A stretch of DNA of 64,000 nt from Lewinellaceae bacterium (GTDB taxonomy: Bacteria; Bacteroidota; Bacteroidia; Chitinophagales; Saprospiraceae): assembly GCA_020636155.1 (NCBI GenBank), contig JACJYM010000008.1:71460-135459 (forward strand), given 5' to 3'. Under the pieces are notes generated by a model. It worked only from the letters and a program-made list of their open reading frames with translations. It searched no databases and had not been told where the DNA came from. Below are positions 33,612-42,484 of the stretch, piece by piece. A program made the position numbers and the translations under genes. Numbering within the stretch: the first letter of the stretch is position 1; each line of letters begins with the position of its first letter.

Positions 33612-36600
33612 TTACCAATTTAGTAATAGGTCAATCAAACCGTTGTTATTACCTACTAATATTCCTTTTTGTCTTGCACCCAAGGTGATGTTTTTCATTG
33701 TTTTCGTATTTTTATCTAAGAAAATGCCGCTCTTTAATATGTTGGATTCTGCTCTTAGATTTCCGTCCTTAGATCCTAGTAGAAGCAACCCTTTTCCATT
33801 TGCGAGGTGTCGATTTGACGGATTCGATTGCTCAATACTTCCTGCAAGTAAAACATCTTTAACACCATCGTGATTGTAATCATCGACGAGAATATCCAAA
33901 ATTGGAAATAATTGTGCTTCTTTGGGTAGTTTCTTAGCAGTAAAATTCATGTTGCCATCATTAATAAATACGAAGGAGCTCAATGTATTGACTTCAAATT
34001 TCTCAATTCCATTACCGGATGTTTTTCCTAATATATTTGACATACTTGCCTCATTATATTTATTTGAAGAATCATACTCAAGCTTCAAATTAGGCAATGC
34101 GGTCATGACATTTTCAAATGCATTCAACAGTACATCTTTGCCATTTTGTTCTTTGTAAAGAAATACGTCAACATTCTTCGACTCATCAAATTGGCCGGTA
34201 ATCATTTTAAGTGGTTCACCAACATTTAAATTGAAAGGGTTGTTTTCACCGATGTTTCCCGCGATGATGTCAATGTCACCATCTCCATCGTAATCGGTAG
34301 GATAAATGCTAAACCACCATCCACTGGAGCTTTCGAGAACCTTATTTTTCAATTTGCTGAATTTACCCATTTCATTTAAGAAAATCATGGGTTCTGACCA
34401 TTCACCACATACGACTAAATCTTGGTCGCCATCCAAGTCGATATCTATGGATTTTGCACCAGTGATCATATTGGGCAATGCCGATTGAAAATCCTCATCC
34501 ATCACGTCAGTGAAGAGTGCATTTTCATTGTTTAACAAATAGGATTTCGCTTTTGCACCATAATTTCCGGGTACATTCCTGCCTGCCACGAACAAATCTT
34601 TATCACCGTCGCCGTCGTAATCAAAAACCACGATGGATTTGGTACTGGATTTAATTTCCGGTATGGCGATGATATTGGCCGTCAGAGCTCCGTTACCATC
34701 ATTAATGTACAATTTGTCTTGAGTGAGATCGGCATTATTAGAAATGTCTTCTCCACCACCACAAGCTATGTATAAATCCAAATCACCATCACCGTCCGCA
34801 TCGAAAAATTCGGCACCTAAATCTTCGAAAACTTTATCTTTTTCAAAAACTGGGTAAGTAGAATTTACAAATTTTTGTCCTTCCTGTATCCATATTTGAC
34901 CCGCGACATTTTTTGCACCTCCTACATAAAAATCCTCATCGCCGTCGCCATCGATGTCCCCTACGGCAAGGCAAGGACCTTGATTAGAAAGCAAATAAGG
35001 AAGAGTAGGGACATTGAAATAATCATTGTAAAAATTGTCTATTGTAAATACTTCAAAGCCTTCAATTCTCGATCCAATATTGGTAAATAGGGGTTTTTCG
35101 TTTTTTGTTGAAATTGGCTTGCTGGATTGTGTCGCTTTATCAATACTTAGGTACTGATTTGCTTTAATATTTGTCAATTTGGTGTAAGTCCGATCATTCC
35201 AAGAGACTATCATAGAATCAATCACATTGACTTGGTCGAGTCCGAAATGCAAGGTTGACTCACTGCATGATAAGAATCCTTTAGTCGTTTTATAATCTGC
35301 CCTCTGGAGTTGACCGCCATCATAATATATTTTAACAGAAGCACCTGGCAAAACAGTGGAGTTGCCAGAATCTTCCAACTTAACCCTTAGGTAATTACTT
35401 CCAGTAGATTCGTTTTTAAAGATTTGAACACCATCATTGATAGAATTACAAATAATGTCTAGGTCGCCGTCGTTATCCAAATCGGCAATGGCCGTCCCGG
35501 TTGCAATCCTTCCTGAAATTAACCCTGATTTTTCATTGACTTCTACGAATCCTTTGCCTTTGGAATTATAGAATAAATGGTTTTTTCCATCTATTTTTTT
35601 TACCTGGCTTAATAGGGAGGAGATGCTGTTTTCTCGCAGCTGATGAGTGGTAGTATCAGTATTCTCAAAAATTAATTTTTTAAAATCTTTGTCATCCACA
35701 TCTGCCACATTACCAGAACTCACAAAAATATCTTTCCAGCCGTCATTATTAAAGTCAGCAATGATTGGAGACCACGATTTTTCGGTCGACGAGACACCAA
35801 AAGCGGTTGCGGACTCGACCATGGCGCCACCCCCGACCGCTATTTGCAGTGAATTTTGATTCACTTGAGTTGGAAATCCAAGTTTGCTTGATAGTATTCT
35901 TCCTTTCTCGAATGGGATTAGAATGTCATGACTATTGTTGTAAAATTGATCATTGGAGTGATTTCCGGTAGTGAAAATATCAACCATTCCATCATTATTG
36001 ATGTCGCCGGCATCGCATCCTTTTGAGGAATAGCTTACAGTTTTGAGGATATCTTTGTTTTTATTGTAAAATCCATTTCCTTTAAGGTTTATCATCAGGT
36101 AATCAGGAAGGTAGTAGTCGTTACATATATATAGGTCTGGGTATGAATCTTCATTGACGTCAAGGACGTTGATTCCCATACTATACCCCGGGGTGAAAAG
36201 TCCATATTCCTTAGTTTTATCAGTAAATATACCATCAGTATTGATGAATAATGTGTTGGATACATTCAATAATTTATCCTGGCTAACTTTTCCATTTACA
36301 GAAAACCAAGTTTCGATATTATCCACGTAATTCGCAACATTGGAAACTATTAAATCTAAGTCTCCATCTAAGTCCATGTCCACAAAAGCGGCATTGACAC
36401 TTCTTTTTGAAGTATTGACTCCTAGATCTTTGGCTTTATTGCTGAAAGTAAGATTGCCATTATTAATAAAAAAGTCATTTTCGAGGCTGCTTTGGTCATT
36501 GACTGGTCCTCCATTACACACATAAAGGTCTAAGAATCCATCCTTGTTAATATCCACAAAACAACTTCCAGTGCTCCATTTGTTCGGAACAGAACCAAAA

Positions 36601-36932
36601 GCTTTATCTGTAATATCTTCAAATTGAAAATCACCTTTATTGAGGTATAATTTGTTAGGGACTTGATTCCCTGTGAAAAACAAATCTTGAAGTCCATCAT
36701 TATTAATGTCACCTACTGAAACACCGCCCCCGTCATTATAAAACTTATAAAAAATGGCATTTTGTGCCAAGTCAGAAACCACATCATTACTGAAATTAAT
36801 ACCAGTAGTGGCATTGTCCACCTGACTAAATTTAGGTATATTTTCCAATTCTATAGAAACTTGTTTGTCATTTGAATTACAAGCTGAAATTGAAAAGAAA
36901 AGTAGAATAGTAAATAATAATAACTTTGACAT
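33612..36932 (-). CDS. FG-GAP/VCBS-repeat lipoprotein with ASPIC/UnbV domain (CRTAC1-like)
   Basis: A 1106-residue surface lipoprotein. The signal ends in FFSISACNSND (lipidated Cys18). Many repeats of the form D-x-(N/D)-x-D-G-x-x-D, such as GDINNDGLQDLFFTG and DMDLDGDLDLIVS, bind calcium and build two beta-propeller sets (about 70-500 and 650-1080). Between them is an ASPIC/UnbV module (GASVKIYYDGGQLQRA and the following SCSESTLHFGL). Such proteins are common in Bacteroidota, often beside SusCD-like genes; none is adjacent here. A clear promoter precedes it at 36972-37005. Confidence 0.9.
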   Translation of the reverse strand: MSKLLLFTILLFFSISACNSNDKQVSIELENIPKFSQVDNATTGINFSNDVVSDLAQNAIFYKFYNDGGGVSVGDINNDGLQDLFFTGNQVPNKLYLNKGDFQFEDITDKAFGSVPNKWSTGSCFVDINKDGFLDLYVCNGGPVNDQSSLENDFFINNGNLTFSNKAKDLGVNTSKRSVNAAFVDMDLDGDLDLIVSNVANYVDNIETWFSVNGKVSQDKLLNVSNTLFINTDGIFTDKTKEYGLFTPGYSMGINVLDVNEDSYPDLYICNDYYLPDYLMINLKGNGFYNKNKDILKTVSYSSKGCDAGDINNDGMVDIFTTGNHSNDQFYNNSHDILIPFEKGRILSSKLGFPTQVNQNSLQIAVGGGAMVESATAFGVSSTEKSWSPIIADFNNDGWKDIFVSSGNVADVDDKDFKKLIFENTDTTTHQLRENSISSLLSQVKKIDGKNHLFYNSKGKGFVEVNEKSGLISGRIATGTAIADLDNDGDLDIICNSINDGVQIFKNESTGSNYLRVKLEDSGNSTVLPGASVKIYYDGGQLQRADYKTTKGFLSCSESTLHFGLDQVNVIDSMIVSWNDRTYTKLTNIKANQYLSIDKATQSSKPISTKNEKPLFTNIGSRIEGFEVFTIDNFYNDYFNVPTLPYLLSNQGPCLAVGDIDGDGDEDFYVGGAKNVAGQIWIQEGQKFVNSTYPVFEKDKVFEDLGAEFFDADGDGDLDLYIACGGGEDISNNADLTQDKLYINDGNGALTANIIAIPEIKSSTKSIVVFDYDGDGDKDLFVAGRNVPGNYGAKAKSYLLNNENALFTDVMDEDFQSALPNMITGAKSIDIDLDGDQDLVVCGEWSEPMIFLNEMGKFSKLKNKVLESSSGWWFSIYPTDYDGDGDIDIIAGNIGENNPFNLNVGEPLKMITGQFDESKNVDVFLYKEQNGKDVLLNAFENVMTALPNLKLEYDSSNKYNEASMSNILGKTSGNGIEKFEVNTLSSFVFINDGNMNFTAKKLPKEAQLFPILDILVDDYNHDGVKDVLLAGSIEQSNPSNRHLANGKGLLLLGSKDGNLRAESNILKSGIFLDKNTKTMKNITLGARQKGILVGNNNGLIDLLLNW

Positions 36933-36971
36933 ACAAATAGACTATTGAATTCTCTAAGATTGAAAAAGCCA

Positions 36972-37005
36972 CAAAATTAGTATAAAGTAAAGATAAAAAG
37001 CCAAA
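36972..37005 (-). promoter_or_regulatory. Promoter of the FG-GAP lipoprotein gene
   Basis: Minus strand TTTG (37005-37002), 22-bp spacer, TAATTTTG (36979-36972). Both boxes match consensus. It gives a leader of roughly 35 bases. Confidence 0.55.
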
Positions 37006-37120
37006 TTATGACTCAAATATTGGCAAAAGCTATTGGAATGAAATGGCCATCATTATAAAGTCTATCATTAAATTGAGTGATTAATATTCCTTGGAATTTT
37101 TTAAAATGTTGCTTAAACTT

Positions 37121-37128
37121 TACCTTTG
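37121..37128 (+). promoter_or_regulatory. -7 box of upp (TACCTTTG)
   Basis: TAnnTTTG match 15 bp before ATG 37144, giving a very short leader. It overlaps the alternative TTG start at 37126, which it argues against. Confidence 0.45.
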
Positions 37129-37143
37129 TCCATTATTACGGTT

Positions 37144-37794
37144 ATGATACACAATTTTTCAAGGAGTAATTCTATCATCTCGCATTATCTTGCAGAATTG
37201 CGAGATTGTGAAATCCAATCCAATCCACAGCGGTTTCGGTTTAATCTTAAAAGATTGGCTTCTGCCATGGGATACGAAATTAGCAAGGGATTGACCTATT
37301 CTGACAAGTTGGTAACTACACCGCTTGGGGAATCTGACTCAAAAGTGTTAAACTGTAAAATAGTACTAGCCACAATATTGAGAGCCGGACTTCCGATGCA
37401 TGATGGATTACTTGAAGTATTCGACTGTGCGGAGTCAGCTTTTATAGCGGCTTATCGCCAACATCACAAGGATGGAACTTTTGAGATAAACAAGGAATAT
37501 GTGACCTGTCCAGATTTGAGTGGGAAAACTCTCATATTGTCTGATCCTATGCTGGCAACAGGTTCTTCATTTGTAAAGAGTTTAGAATCACTTGAGGAAC
37601 ATGGGCAGCCCGGGGAAATACACATCGTTAGTGTCATTGCATCGGAATATGGTGTTAATCATCTCAATAGATTGTATCCTCATGTTCACATTTGGGTAGC
37701 GGCTATTGATGAAGAATTAACTGCTAAATCTTATATTGTACCGGGGCTCGGCGATGCTGGAGATTTGGCTTTTGGCGAAAAATTACAAGCTTAG
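37144..37794 (+). CDS. upp: Uracil phosphoribosyltransferase
   Basis: A 216-residue pyrimidine-salvage enzyme joining uracil and PRPP to UMP. The PRPP loop DPMLATGSSFVKSLESL near 140, ATILRAGLPMHDGLL near 78 and the C-terminal uracil-binding YIVPGLGDAGDLAFG are all present. I start it at ATG 37144 because the upstream TTG overlaps the promoter box. Its stop shares the four bases TTAG with the stop of the convergent dus gene. Confidence 0.94.
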   Translation: MIHNFSRSNSIISHYLAELRDCEIQSNPQRFRFNLKRLASAMGYEISKGLTYSDKLVTTPLGESDSKVLNCKIVLATILRAGLPMHDGLLEVFDCAESAFIAAYRQHHKDGTFEINKEYVTCPDLSGKTLILSDPMLATGSSFVKSLESLEEHGQPGEIHIVSVIASEYGVNHLNRLYPHVHIWVAAIDEELTAKSYIVPGLGDAGDLAFGEKLQA

Positions 37795-38792
37795 ATCGCA
37801 TTGATATTGGCCATAGTACTGTATGTTTCTAGAATTTCATCCAATATATTATGCAGTACAACTGGATTGTCTTCCAGTACAAGTTTGGTTCTGTAAGGCT
37901 TGATGTTTTCGAATCCCTTAAAATAATTAGTATAATGCCTTTTCATCTCATTGATACCTGATTTTTCGCCTTTCCAGGCAATACTGTGGTCGAGATGCTG
38001 TTTTACTGCATTGACTCTTTCTTCGATGCTAGGTGGTGTCAAGTTTTCTTTGTGATTGAGATAATGCTTTATTTCTCTAAAAATCCAAGGATATCCTATG
38101 CTAGCTCTACCAATCATGATGCCATCTATACCATATTTGTTTTTGTATTCCAATGCTTTTTCACCACCATCGATGTCTCCATTGCCAAAAATTGGAATAT
38201 GCATACGTGGATTGTTTTTAACCTCGGCAATCAGCGACCAATCGGCTTCACCCTTATACATTTGCTTGCGAGTACGACCGTGAATCGTGAGAGCTTTGAT
38301 GCCTACATCTTGTAGCCTTTCTGCCACTTCGACGATGTGCATTGAGTTTTCATCCCAGCCCAGTCTCGTTTTGACCGTCACAGGGAGATGAGTCGATTTG
38401 ACAATAGCCTCCGTAAGGCTGACCATCTTGTCTATGTCTTGCAATATACCAGCACCGGCCATCTTACACACCACTTTTTTGACCGGACATCCAAAATTAA
38501 TATCCAGTACCTCAGGTTTGGCTTCTTCTACTATTTCAGTAGCTCGTTTCATAGAATCAAGCTCTGCACCGAAGATTTGAACCCCAATTGGTCTCTCATA
38601 GTCGTAGATATCGAGCTTTTGCACGGATTTATCTGCATCTCTGATTAAGCCTTCTACACTGATGAATTCTGTGTACATCATGTCGGCTCCATTGGCTTTG
38701 CATAATGCTCTGAATGGAGGATCGCTGACATCTTCCATTGGTGCAAGCAATAAGGGAAATTCTCCCAATTCTATATTGTCTATCTTAACCAC
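37791..38792 (-). CDS. dusB: tRNA-dihydrouridine synthase
   Basis: A 333-residue FMN enzyme reducing uridines in tRNA. LLLAPMEDVSDPPFRALC near 14-31, DINFGCPVKKVVCKMAGAG near 100 with the catalytic Cys, TVKTRLGW, LTIHGRTRKQMYKGEADW and GIMIGRASIGYPWIF are family signatures and fit the DusB subgroup. It begins with GTG at 38792, and a TATCTTTG promoter box ends only 4 bp upstream, so its mRNA may be leaderless. Confidence 0.92.
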   Translation of the reverse strand: MVKIDNIELGEFPLLLAPMEDVSDPPFRALCKANGADMMYTEFISVEGLIRDADKSVQKLDIYDYERPIGVQIFGAELDSMKRATEIVEEAKPEVLDINFGCPVKKVVCKMAGAGILQDIDKMVSLTEAIVKSTHLPVTVKTRLGWDENSMHIVEVAERLQDVGIKALTIHGRTRKQMYKGEADWSLIAEVKNNPRMHIPIFGNGDIDGGEKALEYKNKYGIDGIMIGRASIGYPWIFREIKHYLNHKENLTPPSIEERVNAVKQHLDHSIAWKGEKSGINEMKRHYTNYFKGFENIKPYRTKLVLEDNPVVLHNILDEILETYSTMANINAI

Positions 38793-38796
38793 GGGG

Positions 38797-38804
38797 CAAA
38801 GATA
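38797..38804 (-). promoter_or_regulatory. -7 box directly before dusB (TATCTTTG)
   Basis: A TAnnTTTG match whose last base is 4 bp from the GTG start codon. RNA would begin at or near the start codon itself. Confidence 0.4.
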
Positions 38805-38852
38805 AAGTCTTTTGTATTTAATATGAAGTGTGGAATCGGCGTTAAAAAAAAA

Positions 38853-38880
38853 TAGGTGGCTTAAAAAATAGCCACCTATA
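38853..38880 (-). terminator. Orphan intrinsic terminator, minus strand
   Basis: Part of the 356-bp gene-free stretch 38793-39148. TAGGTGGCT and AGCCACCTA form a perfect 9-bp stem around an A-rich loop; on the minus strand nine T residues follow. No minus-strand gene lies upstream of it, so the RNA it would end is unidentified. Confidence 0.75.
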
Positions 38881-38999
38881 CCGCATGTTTAATATTTGAG
38901 AAGTGTCGCAAGGGATCAAACTTCTTTTTGTTTTCTAGGGCAAAATTGTACTGCAAATATCTGTATTAAATGATCAGTTTCTGATTTTAACTTAAAAAA

Positions 39000-39016
39000 G
39001 GGGGAATTTTCCCCCC
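39000..39016 (-). terminator. Second orphan terminator-like hairpin, minus strand
   Basis: GGGGGAA-TT-TTCCCCC hairpin followed on the minus strand by TTTTTTAAG. It too has no minus-strand gene before it. With the hairpin at 38853-38880 it frames a stretch of about 120 bp that may encode a small RNA; AGAAGT/ACTTCT arms near 38900-38926 add another stem. A promoter could not be placed with confidence. Confidence 0.55.
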
Positions 39017-39148
39017 TCTAAAAAATGAAAGGGTAGATTTATTCCCTCATAAATTTTTAGGAATAACCCCCGTAATAAAACCGTGATTTTCCTCTTTTCT
39101 ATTATTAAGTTCTGTCGGACATTTGCATCAACAAAAAACCTTATATTA

Positions 39149-39457
39149 ATGAAAAATGCAATTATCGAAATCGAAGCCATTTCATCAGCCGAAGAGAAAA
39201 AAGATACCAAAGCGACTCCTATTCCTCAGCAAAATGTTGACATTAATCATAGAAAGAAATGGTATTTTATAATTTTTTTATTTATTATAGCATTATCTTT
39301 TGTTGTTTACAAAAATTCTGCAATAGTTCTGACGGTAGGTGGGGGAATCGTCTTTCTTGGTTTTATATGTTATGCTGTGTGTTGTTTTTCAGCGGCTTAT
39401 AAGTGCAATTATCAATTAAGGGATCTGGAAGATCTTGACGACGAGCTGTGGAAATAA
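39149..39457 (+). CDS. Small hypothetical membrane protein
   Basis: From ATG 39149 the protein has 102 residues; the frame is open to 39083 but MKNAIIEIEAISSAEE is the likelier start. An acidic and Lys-rich N-terminal region of about 36 residues precedes two membrane segments (about 37-54 and 58-82), and the end is acidic (LRDLEDLDDELWK). A near-match -7 box (GACATTTG) lies about 28 bp upstream. I do not recognise a family. Confidence 0.6.
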   Translation: MKNAIIEIEAISSAEEKKDTKATPIPQQNVDINHRKKWYFIIFLFIIALSFVVYKNSAIVLTVGGGIVFLGFICYAVCCFSAAYKCNYQLRDLEDLDDELWK

Positions 39458-39622
39458 AATAGGAAATATTTTACAATCTCAAAAGTAATTTATTTGATAA
39501 CAAATTGGATAAGACCATTTTTTAGTTAAAATTAAATGAAAAAAGTGAAAAAATTAAAAAGCTTACTTATATTGCACTTATAAATTTCTGTAATAATTTT
39601 TTTAACCATATATTTTTATATT

Positions 39623-40546
39623 ATGAAATCAGTAATTCTAGGTGTGACACACACACACACACACACGATTTTTAGAGTTTTCAAGTCATTAGCTTTGTTT
39701 TCTCTTTTTTTATTTTTAATGCCCTCGTGTTCTGAGATTGACAATACACACGATCAAAAACAAGACGAAATTCAAGCTCAGCGAAAAGTGCCGGATAATA
39801 GTGCAGCCTCTGACTTCGGTGAAACTTGCTATGAACATGCAACTCAAGGTTGCGATACAGGTGATCCTGAGACTATTCCTATTCATGGTATTCCAGATTA
39901 TCCAGATTGTGATTTCGATCTCATTGTGACTTACTGTGTACAATATGCAGGAAATTCTACATTCGTAACCGTTTCTGATTATGACTGGGCTAACATTAAT
40001 CAAATATCAGAGGATTGTCCTGATTTTTGGCATGACTATTCCGATATTTACTTAAATGGTACGGAAGGTGATATTTTAGAATTTGTTCACCGCATTGATA
40101 AGCAGATTTATACAAGATTAGAGGATTACTTTTTCGCGGAATTCGGCACTGGTATTAATTGTAATTCTTTACAAGAAGGTACTTTTGTTTTATCTTTTAT
40201 TAAGGCATCTTGCTATGCTGTTTGCACATATCGAGAAGAACCTATTTCTGTGGGAGGCGGATTATCGCCATTAAAGGGCAATGATAAGACTGGAAATAGA
40301 GGGCTCGACCCAACCTATTTTTATGCGAAAAATATCTGTCTTACAGATGGATGTTGTCGTAGAGAAACTAGAATTTGCTTTAATCCTGATACGAATACAC
40401 TAGAAAAATCAACGACTCTTTCTGAATTTCTTCTGGGAGGAGGCAGTCCTCTATGTGACGAAAATGCAGAGATTGAATTAAACCCAAGGTACGGCAATAA
40501 TACATTAGTAAGCTGTACTCGATGCGAATTTTCTTGTCAAGAATAA
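39623..40546 (+). CDS. Cys-rich lipoprotein with (AC)10 repeat at its 5' end
   Basis: A 307-residue exported protein. The signal peptide (IFRVFKSLALFSLFLFLMPSC) ends in a lipobox with Cys36. Before it, the codons for THTHTHT come from an uninterrupted AC repeat at 39647-39666, an unusual feature that could shift the frame. The mature part has about 18 further Cys residues (QGCDTGDPE, DGCCRRETRICFNP, CTRCEFSC), probably disulfide-bonded. No domain is recognised. A good terminator follows at 40560, and a type IX cargo gene begins 24 bp after that. Confidence 0.72.
   Translation: MKSVILGVTHTHTHTIFRVFKSLALFSLFLFLMPSCSEIDNTHDQKQDEIQAQRKVPDNSAASDFGETCYEHATQGCDTGDPETIPIHGIPDYPDCDFDLIVTYCVQYAGNSTFVTVSDYDWANINQISEDCPDFWHDYSDIYLNGTEGDILEFVHRIDKQIYTRLEDYFFAEFGTGINCNSLQEGTFVLSFIKASCYAVCTYREEPISVGGGLSPLKGNDKTGNRGLDPTYFYAKNICLTDGCCRRETRICFNPDTNTLEKSTTLSEFLLGGGSPLCDENAEIELNPRYGNNTLVSCTRCEFSCQE
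39647..39666 (+). repeat. (AC)10 dinucleotide microsatellite inside a coding start
   Basis: Ten perfect AC units begin eight codons after the ATG at 39623. Gain or loss of one unit would move the reading frame out before the signal peptide, so this tract can act as an on/off switch by slipped-strand mispairing. Confidence 0.85.
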
Positions 40547-40559
40547 TAATTGAATATAT

Positions 40560-40580
40560 GGGAGGCCATCTAGGCCTCCC
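40560..40580 (+). terminator. Intrinsic terminator after the Cys-rich lipoprotein gene
   Basis: GGGAGGCC and GGCCTCCC pair perfectly around ATCTA, followed by TTCATCTTT. It separates the lipoprotein gene from the next gene at 40605. Confidence 0.8.
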
Positions 40581-40604
40581 TTCATCTTTAAATGTAAAGA
40601 AAAA

Positions 40605-42302
40605 ATGAAGACACCAATTATTACGTTTATAATTAGTTTTTTAAATTTAATACCTATACTGTCTCAAGAATATAATGTACCATTCCCAGAATATAAAAAC
40701 TTTGAGCCACTTTGGATCTATCGAGTCTCACTTGCAGAACAATTGCTTGATGACCATGATACGATTAGAAATAAAGGTTTGTTTAATTTCGGTAATATAA
40801 AATATGGTAATCAAATTTACTTTGCGTATTCAAGCGTTCACCATTTCGGTGAAGAAATTAACGAATTTAGTTTGGATGGTTTTAGCTTGACGTCTATGGA
40901 TTATCGTACAGGTGATATGTTATGGAAGGACATTTACAACCATCCCCATGGTGCGGATGATTATATTCAGGGACCTCTCAATGATAATGCCTTATTTGAA
41001 GGAGATACACTGACCATTATTGGAAATCGAAAGTACGATGAAATCGGGCTCAACAATTTTCCTATGGCATTTGAAAGGAAATACAACAAAAACACAGGCG
41101 AGCTTTATTCCTTCAAGCGGGACACTTCAAACCATGCTAAGTTTACTGATAAAATCGGTTCTGGTAAGGGGATATATATGCCACTCAAGGATAAATCGGG
41201 CTACCTCATGTATCATCCGGAGGAATTTGGGGGAGATAATTATAGTTTGCAGATGATCTTTGAAATCATCAATAACGATATGGATTCGGTAAGTGGGATC
41301 ATAAAACGTATCTACTACGAGCCATCGTTTGAGACTAGTATATGGTCTTTTTCACGTGGTTATCCCTACGCAAAGCTTAATGATAGCATTATTATCCAAT
41401 TGATACCTCATCGAAATATTGATGACAATTGGTATGGTTCAACGACAGAAATGTATTGGATAAATGTCGCTGATGTCAATAACATCCATGTAGAACGCAA
41501 AAAACGGCTAGATGACTTGGTCATTTTTAATGCATGGGAATGGCAATATATGATTTTGAAAGTAATAGATGGGAATATTTGCATTACCGACTACTTCGAT
41601 GACAGAACTAGCGCTGAAAGAAGCACCTATTTCCTAAAAATGGATGCCGAAGGAAATGTATTAAACTATAAACAACACATCATGTCAGGAGAGAGAAACT
41701 ACTTACGTATAGCAAATATCCTTTATACAGATGATGAGGTCACCTATCTCGAGATGTGGTGGGGCGGTGAGGAGGATTATTGCAATGCAGATATTGTCGC
41801 CGTGTATCAAGATGGAACCACAGAAAAGGTAGCAAGCATGGATACAGATGTATTAGTAGAGGGAGATTATACGGTATGGTACGACCAAGGTGCCAGTTAC
41901 ATTACTGAAGATGGTATATTGGTAGAACAAATCAGAACAATACAAAAATTTGATGAATGGACTCAAGCAGCCACAAGTTACATTTTTGGAGTAAATGTGA
42001 GAGACTTGGGCATACCTTGGCAATCAAATACAATAACAACAAATGTTCCCCAAAAACCAAAATTTATAATTTATCCCAATCCTACTTCAAGTAATATACT
42101 AATTACTAGTGAAAAGAATTTTAGTGCGACACAAATAGAGCTGTACACTATTCATGGGGTACTGGTGAAAGCAATCAATGTTCAAAATGGGATGCTAAAT
42201 GAAATGAACATTGATTTAGAGAGTCTGGAATCAGGAATGTATATTCTTCAAATGTATGACGGAGCAAGATTATTGACTCAAAATAAAGTTACTAAATTGT
42301 AA
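40605..42302 (+). CDS. Secreted protein with type IX sorting domain
   Basis: A 565-residue protein with a signal peptide (about 1-20, ending LSQEY). The body has repeated segments reminiscent of a WD/PQQ-like beta-propeller (repeated TGDMLWKDIYN, NTGELYSFKRD, AEGNVLNYKQ turns), but I cannot name the family. The last 80 residues are a type IX sorting domain: KFIIYPNPTSSNILITS and ESGMYILQMYDG. It sits just after the Cys-rich lipoprotein, with a terminator between them. Ligand or enzyme role unknown. Confidence 0.8.
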   Translation: MKTPIITFIISFLNLIPILSQEYNVPFPEYKNFEPLWIYRVSLAEQLLDDHDTIRNKGLFNFGNIKYGNQIYFAYSSVHHFGEEINEFSLDGFSLTSMDYRTGDMLWKDIYNHPHGADDYIQGPLNDNALFEGDTLTIIGNRKYDEIGLNNFPMAFERKYNKNTGELYSFKRDTSNHAKFTDKIGSGKGIYMPLKDKSGYLMYHPEEFGGDNYSLQMIFEIINNDMDSVSGIIKRIYYEPSFETSIWSFSRGYPYAKLNDSIIIQLIPHRNIDDNWYGSTTEMYWINVADVNNIHVERKKRLDDLVIFNAWEWQYMILKVIDGNICITDYFDDRTSAERSTYFLKMDAEGNVLNYKQHIMSGERNYLRIANILYTDDEVTYLEMWWGGEEDYCNADIVAVYQDGTTEKVASMDTDVLVEGDYTVWYDQGASYITEDGILVEQIRTIQKFDEWTQAATSYIFGVNVRDLGIPWQSNTITTNVPQKPKFIIYPNPTSSNILITSEKNFSATQIELYTIHGVLVKAINVQNGMLNEMNIDLESLESGMYILQMYDGARLLTQNKVTKL

Positions 42303-42455
42303 GACTCAAGATTATGCCTCTACAACCTAGTAAATCATGAGTTTAGGAAAACTAAAGGTAGTCTTAAAGTATGCTGTAGAATATGTGAATTGACGTTTAG
42401 TTAACAAATTTACAAAAAATTAATATAAAAAATTCATATATATTCTCATGCTTTG

Positions 42456-42463
42456 TACATTTG
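42456..42463 (+). promoter_or_regulatory. -7 box of the TonB-dependent receptor gene (TACATTTG)
   Basis: TAnnTTTG match 22 bp before the ATG at 42485; no clear -33 partner. Confidence 0.45.
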
Positions 42464-42484
42464 TGGCAACTAAATTAAATCAAC

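Noticed and set aside
37126..37143. TTG start for upp at 37126
   Set aside because: It lies inside the TACCTTTG promoter box; the ATG at 37144 gives the normal family N-terminus.
38841..38890. Second leader-type short ORF (starting ATGCGG on the minus strand)
   Set aside because: It runs straight through the terminator stem and T-run, so its codons are just the hairpin read as protein.
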